This document shows positions 34,172 through 41,656 of a stretch of DNA of 64,000 bases, in pieces (the first letter of the stretch is position 1; every line of letters starts with the position of its first letter). Made by a program: the position numbers and the translations under genes. The notes under the pieces were generated by a model. It saw only the letters and a list, made by a program, of their open reading frames with translations. It did no database searches and was not told where the DNA came from. The stretch comes from CAVXZE01 sp964615365 (lineage in GTDB: Bacteria; Myxococcota_A; UBA9160; UBA6930): NCBI GenBank assembly GCA_964615365.1, contig CAZTOU010000001.1, forward strand, positions 124,001-188,000, written 5' to 3'.

Positions 34172-35580
34172 CCGCGAAGCGCCGCATCCTCGTGGTGGAC
34201 GACGCCGAGGGAATCCGCAGCTATCTGGCCAATCTTCTCGAGCTGTGGGACTTCGTGGTGGATACCGTCGAGGACGGCCAGAGCGCCCTGGCGCTTCTCG
34301 AGAGCGGCGCGGCACCCGACCTGATCATCCTCGACGTGATGATGCCCGGCATCGACGGCATCGAGACGCTCCGCCGGATCCGAGCACGGGACGCGGAGGT
34401 CCCCGTGGTGATGCTCTCCGTGGTCGGCAAGGCGACCACGATCGTCGAGGCCATGCAGCTCGGGGCGACCGACTACCTCAACAAGCCCTTCGAGGAGGAG
34501 GAGCTGGAGCTCACCATCTCGAAGGCCTTGGAGAGGCGGGATCTCGAAGCGCGGTGTGAGCAGCCCTGCACCGACCTCGGCCCCGCGGCCGCCGACGAGG
34601 CGATCGCGTGGGAGGGGGAGACTCTCGGGGGGATCCGCGAGCTCCTCGAACAGATCTCCGACACCGACGTCAGCGTCCTGATCCAGGGCGAGAGCGGCGT
34701 CGGCAAGGAGATCGTCGCCAGGGCGGCTCATTCGACCTCGGAGAGGCGGGAGAAGCCCTTCGTGAAGGTGAACTGCGCAGCGCTCCCCACCGAGCTTCTC
34801 GAGAGCGAGCTCTTCGGCTACGAGAAGGGCGCCTTCACCGGCGCCAACAGCCGGAAGCAGGGCAGGTTCGAGCACGCGCACCGCGGAACCATCTTCCTCG
34901 ACGAGATCGGCGAGATGAGCCCCGCCCTCCAGGCCAAGCTCCTCCAGGTGCTCCAGGACGGCACCTTTGCGCGGCTTGGCGCGAACCGGGAGGTCGAGGT
35001 GGACGTGCGGTTGGTGACGGCCACCAACCGTCCCCTGGAAGAGATGGTGGCGGGAAAGGGCTTCCGGGAGGACCTCTTCTTCCGACTCAACGTGGTGAGC
35101 ATCCAGATCCCGCCACTCCGCGAACGTCGCGAAGAGATTCCGCGGCTGGTCGACCACTTCTTGCGGCTCCACAACGCCCGGTACGGCAAGTACCGCGTGC
35201 AGGTCAGCGACCGGCTGATGTCGCTCTTCGAGCGCTATTCCTTCCCCGGCAACATCCGCGAGCTCGAGAACATGATCAAGCGGATCGTGGTGCTGGAGAA
35301 CGAAGAGCTGGTCGTCGCCGAGCTGCTCTGCGGTGGCGAGCGCGGCGTCCGATCCACCGTGACGGCCTTCCAGGCCCTTCTCGAGGAGGCGGAGGAATCG
35401 GCCGGAGAAGTTCCGCTGCGAGAGGTGGGACGCCGGGCCTCGCTCGAGGCCGAGCGCGAGACCATCGAGCGGGTGCTCCACCAGACCAACTGGAACCGCA
35501 AGCAGGCCGCCCGCCTCCTCCACGTGAGCTACAAGACGCTGCTGCAGAAGATCCGGGAGTGCGGTCTGGAGCCGATGTGA
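34168..35580 (+). CDS. NtrC-family sigma-54-dependent response regulator
   Basis: A 470-residue regulator. The receiver domain has acidic DD (11-12), phospho-acceptor Asp56 in IILDVMMPG and Lys106 in NKPFEEEE. The AAA+ domain has Walker A GESGVGKE (174-181), the sigma-54 contact loop GAFTGA (221-226) and GTIFLDEIGEM. A C-terminal Fis-like HTH (NRKQAARLLHVSYKTLLQKI) binds enhancer DNA. It should activate sigma-54 promoters when phosphorylated by the adjacent kinase. Similar pairs (PrsK/PrsR) accompany exosortase EPS loci. I found no convincing -24/-12 site in the gaps of this window. Confidence 0.93.
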   Translation: MTAKRRILVVDDAEGIRSYLANLLELWDFVVDTVEDGQSALALLESGAAPDLIILDVMMPGIDGIETLRRIRARDAEVPVVMLSVVGKATTIVEAMQLGATDYLNKPFEEEELELTISKALERRDLEARCEQPCTDLGPAAADEAIAWEGETLGGIRELLEQISDTDVSVLIQGESGVGKEIVARAAHSTSERREKPFVKVNCAALPTELLESELFGYEKGAFTGANSRKQGRFEHAHRGTIFLDEIGEMSPALQAKLLQVLQDGTFARLGANREVEVDVRLVTATNRPLEEMVAGKGFREDLFFRLNVVSIQIPPLRERREEIPRLVDHFLRLHNARYGKYRVQVSDRLMSLFERYSFPGNIRELENMIKRIVVLENEELVVAELLCGGERGVRSTVTAFQALLEEAEESAGEVPLREVGRRASLEAERETIERVLHQTNWNRKQAARLLHVSYKTLLQKIRECGLEPM

Positions 35581-35595
35581 GCCGCCCCGGCTTCC

Positions 35596-36810
35596 CTACC
35601 CTCGAGGGGGCCGCTCTCTCACCTGCTCGAGAAATCGAAGCATCCGCTCTCCGAGCATTCGGTAGTCGAACACCTCCTCGGCGCGCGCTCGAGCGGATCT
35701 CCCCATCGCCGCTCCTCGATCCGGGAGATCCATGAGTCTCTCCACGGCGCGAGCGACGGCTGCCGGGTCGTCGGGAGGCACCACGAAGCCGTCGTCGCCA
35801 TCGCGGACGTACTCGGGAACGTCACCGACGTTCGTCACGATGACCGGCCGTTCCAGGGCCATGTACTCGGCCACCTTCTGTGGCAAGCCGGCAAGCGCAA
35901 ATCGCTTCAGTGGTCGGGAGAGAATCATCGCGTCGCAGCGGCCAAAGGTCGCGGGAAGCTCCTCCTGAGGCAGCCTCCCGAGCAGCTTCACCGACTCCCC
36001 GACGCTCGGATCGGTATCGAGGAATCTGCGAATTCGCCCCATGTAGCGTTCGTCCTTCGCAGCCCCCGCCGCCCATAGCTCCACCGGCCGGTTGCGCTCC
36101 CGCAGCAATCGGATCGCCTCCAGCATGTCGAGGAAGCCGTCCTTGTCGCTCCAGGTGCCGAAGTACCCGATCCGAAAGCTCCGGCCCTCTGCGTCTTCGA
36201 TTGGAAGCGGGTCGACCGCGGAGACGTCCGAAGGCGTCGGCAACCGGAGCACGGGCAGGTCTCGCCGTCCGTAGTGGCGGCACAGGTAGGAGCTGATCCC
36301 GATGACTCCGTCGACTCTCCAGTTCTGGACGCGCATGCACCAGAGGTGGGCGATCGCCCGGTAGTGCGCCCATCCGCCCGGCCAGTTGAAGGCGTTGAAC
36401 CACTCGACCACGTCGCTGATGACGTGAATGCCGCACTCGCGAGCCGCGCTGATCATCGGGGCGCCTTCGATCCCGTCGTTGGTGTAGGTGATCAGCACGT
36501 CCGCGTCGAAGTCGCGGAGCTTCTCGACGAGCCTCGATCGCACGCGTCTCTGCTCCCGCAGCACCACGATCGATCGCTCCGGGAGTGTGGCGTTTGGTGC
36601 CCGCTCGAGGCCAATGCTCTCGTAGTCGATGCCGTTGTAGCGGTATCCCCCGTCCGCGGTCGCATCCACCTCCCGCGGCGTGATCGGAACCGTGGGAAGC
36701 ACCTTCACGCTGGCCCCCGCCGAGACCAGGCCGCTCGACAGGAGCCGGATGCGCGTGGCTGCTGCAACTTCGAAGGGGAAAAGGAAGTGTCCCGCGTAGA
36801 CGATCCGCAC
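35596..36810 (-). CDS. Glycosyltransferase family 4
   Basis: A 404-residue GT4 protein. The start is the GTG at 36810, with GAGGGG 9 nt upstream and the Rossmann strand VRIVYAGHFLFPFE immediately after. The N-terminal domain has a VLITYTNDGIEG strand and VISDVVEWFNAF; the C-terminal domain has RIGYFGTWSDKDG and the donor-binding LPQKVAEYMALERPVIVTN. The acceptor is unknown. Convergent with the response-regulator gene, 15 bp apart. Confidence 0.84.
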   Translation of the reverse strand: MRIVYAGHFLFPFEVAAATRIRLLSSGLVSAGASVKVLPTVPITPREVDATADGGYRYNGIDYESIGLERAPNATLPERSIVVLREQRRVRSRLVEKLRDFDADVLITYTNDGIEGAPMISAARECGIHVISDVVEWFNAFNWPGGWAHYRAIAHLWCMRVQNWRVDGVIGISSYLCRHYGRRDLPVLRLPTPSDVSAVDPLPIEDAEGRSFRIGYFGTWSDKDGFLDMLEAIRLLRERNRPVELWAAGAAKDERYMGRIRRFLDTDPSVGESVKLLGRLPQEELPATFGRCDAMILSRPLKRFALAGLPQKVAEYMALERPVIVTNVGDVPEYVRDGDDGFVVPPDDPAAVARAVERLMDLPDRGAAMGRSARARAEEVFDYRMLGERMLRFLEQVRERPPRG

Positions 36811-36858
36811 GATCAGGAGCCCCTCGACCACCGGCGATGGAGCAATGGCTGAGCGAAG

Positions 36859-36887
36859 ACGATAGATCCACCGCGGCGGAAGCACAA
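36859..36887 (-). promoter_or_regulatory. Possible promoter for the 36810 glycosyltransferase gene
   Basis: Minus-strand TTGTGC (36887-36882), 17-bp spacer, TATCGT (36864-36859, 4 of 6). It lies in the 128-bp gap before the gene. The -35 is poor. Confidence 0.25.
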
Positions 36888-36938
36888 CGCTCTATCAGAA
36901 ATGTGTCGCGCTCGCTCTTGCGTCTTCGTACGGCGCGG

Positions 36939-39788
36939 TCATTCCAGACGAACCTCGAGAATCCTGAAGAGGCCTTCGGGAATGGTCACCTGGAACCTCT
37001 TTCCTTCTTCGCGGAGTGCGAGAGACTGCTCGTCGACGAGATCGGTGACCGAGAGTGCGGTTCCATTCTGGACCTGAACCGTGACGTTTCTCTCCATGGG
37101 GGTCAGCCAGTCCGGGTCTACCAGGAGGAGTCGCAGGAGCTTGCCCTCGGCATCCTTCCGGTGGGCCATCCAGTAGCATCCATCGATCCGAAAGGGGAGC
37201 GCTCGGGCGGCTTTCTCGAAGGTCTGAATGACCTCTTCCCTGGCCGCGGTCGCGGAGAGCCTCTTCTCTCCTCGAATCAGGTGAATGCCGTCCGTGAGAA
37301 GCCCCTCGAAGCCGTCGGGTAGCGCTGAATGGGCGGGCATGATCAGGGGAAGGCCGAAGGGGGTTTCGGGGATGAATCTCCCGAAGTGGCGGTCGGCCCC
37401 CACCAGGTGCTTCATGATGTATTCGTCCTGAGAGGTGGTCATGCCCCACCCGGTGATGCCGAAGAGGCCCCTCCGGTTCTCGTCGCTCACCGGGCGGTTG
37501 TAGGAGAGCCCTTCCATGAAGGCAGGGTGGGGCTCGGCGAAGCGAAAAACCACGGGGGAGAACCCGACCACCTGTTCGGGCTCCGGGGCCTCGAGTACTC
37601 CTGTGCCCAGCAGATACATGAGGGGGAGCCTGGCTTCGAAGCCCCTGGGCGAATAGTGAAAGGGTCCCTCGGAGAGAGCATCGGGACCCTCGTTTGGAGG
37701 AACGAGGGTCCCGAACTTGAACGTGACATGGGTGGCTCCCGCAGCGATGGCAGCCAGGGCTTCGCGGAAATAGGGGCCCCCTTCATCGAGAAGCGATCCG
37801 TATTCGTGCGTCGAAACCCATCGCAGCTCATCCGCGATCAGTGTGGCTCCCCATTCCGCGACCAAGCCGGCTCGCCAGAGGCCGGCCCGGGCGCAGAAGT
37901 TGATCTCCGGCGCCCGGGAGTGGGATTCCTCCACCGCCGTGATCAGCGTGTTTCGATACTTCCCCGAGCCGAAGTAGGTATCGAAGAAGGAACGCGTGGC
38001 CGGTACCGCGGCCCAGAACCCCATCTTCTCTTCCATGAACAGCTTCTTGTCGTATTTCCGACACAGCTCGAGCAGGGGGGTGATGAAATATCGCAGGAAG
38101 TGCTGGACGCGCCTCATCCCGACTACCGGCCACAGCTGCTGCGCTTCCTCACCCACCTGAACACCCACTAGGTACTTGGGAGCGATCTGAAAGATCTTCT
38201 CGAGGGTGTCGAGTGAGAGATAGGGATCGATCCCATGCGCCACGTTGATCCGGAAGTACAGCTTCTTCTTCTCGAAGGTCCGGACGCGCTCGATGATCTC
38301 TCGAGCTGAGAGCTTCTCCCCCTGCTTGTGGCCGTGGGTTCCGGGAAACTGGGGGATCGCCTCTGCCTGGTGAGCGGTCCAGGTCATCCCGTACCGGATG
38401 TTTCCGAAGGGATGGTGCTCCTGGATCTGACGTTGGCGGCCGGCAATGGCCTCGATTCGTTTCCGCGAAGCTGCACCGCCGCTCACCCACAAGGTGTAGG
38501 TTCTTGCTGGCGTGGCTGGACTCTTCTTCCTCAGAGTTGCGACGAGCTCCGAGATGGCCGCGGTGTAGGCTCGGAGCCTTTCGGGGCGGTCCAGCGCACC
38601 CAGACCATCCAAGCCCTCCGGATCGGTCCGAAAGAGGTAGAGATTACGGTCGTTGCCCGGGGCCGAGGAGAAGAGCACTTCGCTGACCTCTCCGGCCGGG
38701 TGAACCGCCATGTCGGAAAACCCGGGATGCTTCATCTCGAAGTGTCGGATCTCTCGACCCGATGGATCGAACAGATACACCTCGCGCCCAAGGACCGACA
38801 ACAGCGCGCGGCGGTCCACCAGAGAAACGGGGCGGATCATGGGTTCCCTGAAACCACCACCTCGCGAAGGGAGCGGAGCCAGCCACATGGATTCCCCATG
38901 GCTGGAGAGCGCCTCGACGGCATACCCCGACATCGGCGTACCCCCGGACCGGATGATCTCCTGCCGCGCGTCCCCGTCGAGATCTGCTACCCAGAGTTCA
39001 CCGTTTGCGTGTCTCCCCTTCGAGATCCGTCGGGCTCCAAGCCTGCCCCCATCGACGACCCAGAGCGACCCGGGGAGGGGCATGGTTCTCGCGACCACCT
39101 TGTTCCAGCGGTGGTAGTGGAAGACGACGTCGGCCCTTCCGTCGCCATCGAGGTCTCCGACATCCAGACCTCGGATGACCTGCCTGGGGTTCCCGAACTC
39201 GGTGACGAATCCTCCAGAAGCCGAGTAGACCTCGACCTGTCCACTGGCTCCTGAGGTGACCACGCCCATCCTTCCGCCTTCGAGGATGCGTCCGGCCGCC
39301 ACCTCGTAAAGAGGGGCTTTCGCTCGCCGCGCCCAGAGGAGCTTCCCCTCTCCGGAGAAGCAGAACAGAGCGGGTCGGCTCGAGACCGCCAGGACCTCGT
39401 CTTTCGCATCGCCGTCCAGATCGGCGGCCCGGATCCGGTAGGGAAAGCCGTCCAGTTCGACCGCCCAGAGAACGCGGGCTCCGTCGGCCGACCGGCAGCG
39501 CAGAATCCCGTCGTAGTCGGCGTAGAGGATCTCGTCCTCACCGTCTCCGTTCACGTCTCCCCATGCGACCCGCCAGATGTTGCCCTCAGCGGGGATGATC
39601 CGGCCTCCGGGAAGCAGCCGGGGGGGGGACGTCGGGGCCCTCTCACGATGGGTCTCGATCGAGAGGATCGACGGCTCTCGCGAGAGAGGGAGGCCGTCGT
39701 CGACTCCCGCTTCGGTGGGTCCGCAGGCCAGCATCGAAGAACACAGAAGGATTCCGATCAGGATCTTCCACGATGACTCCTCTGGCAT
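36939..39788 (-). CDS. Large lipoprotein with FG-GAP/VCBS repeats and a putative glycoside-hydrolase domain
   Basis: A 949-residue protein. The signal peptide ends in a lipobox (SMLAC, Cys22), so it is a lipoprotein. Residues about 65-400 hold calcium-binding-type repeats of a beta-propeller: DVNGDGEDEI (78-87), DLDGDAKDEV (123-132), DLDGDGRADV and DLDGDARQEI. The C-terminal 500 residues look like a TIM-barrel enzyme with acid-rich strands (VGVQVGEEAQQ, KLFMEEKMGFW, TAVEESHSR) and a terminal beta-domain. Size and layout recall lambda-carrageenase-type enzymes (GH150), but I cannot confirm that from motifs. It may trim or release the EPS. ATG 39788 is preceded by GGGAGT. Confidence 0.72.
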   Translation of the reverse strand: MPEESSWKILIGILLCSSMLACGPTEAGVDDGLPLSREPSILSIETHRERAPTSPPRLLPGGRIIPAEGNIWRVAWGDVNGDGEDEILYADYDGILRCRSADGARVLWAVELDGFPYRIRAADLDGDAKDEVLAVSSRPALFCFSGEGKLLWARRAKAPLYEVAAGRILEGGRMGVVTSGASGQVEVYSASGGFVTEFGNPRQVIRGLDVGDLDGDGRADVVFHYHRWNKVVARTMPLPGSLWVVDGGRLGARRISKGRHANGELWVADLDGDARQEIIRSGGTPMSGYAVEALSSHGESMWLAPLPSRGGGFREPMIRPVSLVDRRALLSVLGREVYLFDPSGREIRHFEMKHPGFSDMAVHPAGEVSEVLFSSAPGNDRNLYLFRTDPEGLDGLGALDRPERLRAYTAAISELVATLRKKSPATPARTYTLWVSGGAASRKRIEAIAGRQRQIQEHHPFGNIRYGMTWTAHQAEAIPQFPGTHGHKQGEKLSAREIIERVRTFEKKKLYFRINVAHGIDPYLSLDTLEKIFQIAPKYLVGVQVGEEAQQLWPVVGMRRVQHFLRYFITPLLELCRKYDKKLFMEEKMGFWAAVPATRSFFDTYFGSGKYRNTLITAVEESHSRAPEINFCARAGLWRAGLVAEWGATLIADELRWVSTHEYGSLLDEGGPYFREALAAIAAGATHVTFKFGTLVPPNEGPDALSEGPFHYSPRGFEARLPLMYLLGTGVLEAPEPEQVVGFSPVVFRFAEPHPAFMEGLSYNRPVSDENRRGLFGITGWGMTTSQDEYIMKHLVGADRHFGRFIPETPFGLPLIMPAHSALPDGFEGLLTDGIHLIRGEKRLSATAAREEVIQTFEKAARALPFRIDGCYWMAHRKDAEGKLLRLLLVDPDWLTPMERNVTVQVQNGTALSVTDLVDEQSLALREEGKRFQVTIPEGLFRILEVRLE

Positions 39789-40212
39789 GAAGGACTCCCT
39801 CTTACGCCGGCAGCGTAGGGACTGCTCTGCCAGAGGTTAGTCGAACTGGAGCCCTCGCAGAAAAGCCATCAGGATCGGGCCCGAAGAAGCTGCGAGGGGG
39901 AACGCTCGGCCTTCTCTTCAGGCGGGTGGTGAGCCCCCTGCGATGGTCCGAATGGGTTGTTTCGCTTCCGGGGTGTGGACTGTATCCTGGGAGGCTGGCA
40001 CGGAGGACTGGAGCGCGACCACAAGTCCTCGACATCCCTCGGGAAATCGCGTGGGAGTTCCGCTCAATGGGCTTCGGGAGCACGTCGATGAGGAATCGGG
40101 ACCATCGCGATAGGCGGTTACCCATTGCTCCGGTTCGGGAGGCCATTCGAGTGGCTTCACCTGGACCAGCGGGCTCGACCGTCTCGACCGTGTGAGGTGA
40201 GGCGAAGACCGG
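39789..40212 (+). other. 424-bp gap between divergent lipoprotein and O-antigen ligase genes
   Basis: No gene can be supported. A short open frame at 39926-40195 on the plus strand has mixed third-position GC and no family resemblance. A very weak promoter-like pair (TTGTTT 39957-39962, CTGTAT 39980-39985) is present. The region must contain the start signals for both divergent genes. Confidence 0.5.
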
Positions 40213-41616
40213 ATGGAGGAGATCAACTGGACCCGCTGGTTCATGTACCTCATCGTGGGTGTTCCCGCGCTGGCCTGGCTGCTGTTCACGAGAGACAACG
40301 TGCTGCGAGTCCTGGCGGTGCTCGGTATCCTGATGTTCGCGGAGGGCATCTTCGCATGGCGCCGACACTTCTTCGGGGTCGGCGTCGGCCCTTCGGTGGC
40401 CTTCGTCTACGTCGCCCTGGTGGGGCTCTATCTGCAACGGGGGCGCTTCCCCGCACTCGGGGCTCAGGGATTCCTGTGGGCGCTCTTTCTGTTCGCAGCG
40501 CTCATTGGACTCATGCTCGGGTCGTTCGGTACGGGTCTGCTGCTCTTCAACGTCAAGAGCTTTCAGGAGTACTTCCTCGAGGGAGCGCTCTTCTTTCTGG
40601 TGGGAGTGATGGCCTTCGACCGGGACGAGGACGTCATCCGCTTTCTGTATCGGTTCGTCGTCGTCATCGGTGGCGGAGTGGCGGCGTTTCACATGATCTT
40701 CATCGTGACCGGGTGGCAGCCAGCGCACCTCGAGCACGCGGCGATGCGCAAGGGGTACGACCTGTTCGTCGGTGGGATCTTCTCGAATCCCAACAGCCAG
40801 GCGGACTTCTGGGTGATGACGCTCCCCATGACACTCCTCTTCTTCCTGCGCGGAGGATTCCGCGGCGCACGCCGCCTCCTCCTGGCGGGGCTTCTTATGG
40901 TGATGACGGTGTCGCTCCTGCTCTCGGCGGCGCGCGGGGGAATCCTCTTCACGATCGTAATGCTCGGTGCCGCCTTCTTGCTCTCCGGTGAGGGATTGGG
41001 CCGGACCGGACTGATTGCGCTCATCGGAGCCTTGACGGTCGGAATCGCGGTCTTGGTCGGGGTCTACGCGCTTCCCGAGCTATTCGCGGCCATGTTCGAG
41101 CAGCTCGAAACGGAGGGCCTCGAGACGTCCCGCTTCAGGACTTGGGCTCAGTTCTTGCGGATGCTGTTCGATCATCCCTTTGGGGTCGGTCTCCACCCGG
41201 AGAACATTCTCAGGGTGGGAGCTCAATACGGCACCCGTATGGCCGGAGCTCACAACATCTATCTCACTCTCGCGGTCATGACCGGCTTCCTGGGGATCTT
41301 CGCCTTCCTGGGGCTGGTAGGCTCGGTGCTCCTGCGCATCTGGAGGGCGCTGCGGGAGTCCCAGGACCCGCAGACGCGACAGGCTGCGATGTACCTCTTC
41401 CTGGCCGTGGGGGGGTTCCTTCTGGGAGGGACCGTCGAGCCGATCTACACCAGCGGCTACAAGCTGAACCAGCTGTTCTGGCTCCTGGTGGGGCTCAGCC
41501 TGGCGACCAGCCAGCGCGCCCTGGCGGTGGCGCACGAGGCACGGCTCGGCGCGGATTCCGAGACCGCTCTGCAGCCGCATGTGCCTCTCACTGTGCAGCG
41601 GACGGACCATGTCTAG
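40213..41616 (+). CDS. O-antigen ligase / EPS polymerase (Wzy/WaaL family)
   Basis: A 467-residue integral membrane protein with about 11-12 helices. The large periplasmic loop and flanking motifs GGIFSNPNSQADFW, SAARGGILF and HPFGVGLHPENILR with MAGAHNIYLTLAVMTGFLG are typical of O-antigen ligase-like proteins (Wzy_C/O-antigen ligase family). It would polymerise repeat units or ligate the chain to an acceptor. The ATG has a GAGG-type site upstream. The next gene (GT2-SGNH fusion) follows after 40 bp on the same strand. Confidence 0.87.
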   Translation: MEEINWTRWFMYLIVGVPALAWLLFTRDNVLRVLAVLGILMFAEGIFAWRRHFFGVGVGPSVAFVYVALVGLYLQRGRFPALGAQGFLWALFLFAALIGLMLGSFGTGLLLFNVKSFQEYFLEGALFFLVGVMAFDRDEDVIRFLYRFVVVIGGGVAAFHMIFIVTGWQPAHLEHAAMRKGYDLFVGGIFSNPNSQADFWVMTLPMTLLFFLRGGFRGARRLLLAGLLMVMTVSLLLSAARGGILFTIVMLGAAFLLSGEGLGRTGLIALIGALTVGIAVLVGVYALPELFAAMFEQLETEGLETSRFRTWAQFLRMLFDHPFGVGLHPENILRVGAQYGTRMAGAHNIYLTLAVMTGFLGIFAFLGLVGSVLLRIWRALRESQDPQTRQAAMYLFLAVGGFLLGGTVEPIYTSGYKLNQLFWLLVGLSLATSQRALAVAHEARLGADSETALQPHVPLTVQRTDHV

Positions 41617-41656
41617 GCGTTTCGATCCGCGGCGCGTGTCGGACTAGAGGAGTTCG

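Noticed and set aside
39990..40010. TGGCACGGAGGACTGG as a sigma-54 promoter
   Set aside because: The -24-like TGGCAC is present but the -12 TTGC element is missing at the required spacing.
39926..40195. An 89-codon open frame before the O-antigen ligase gene
   Set aside because: No clear ribosome-binding site, mixed third-position GC and no family resemblance; treated as intergenic.
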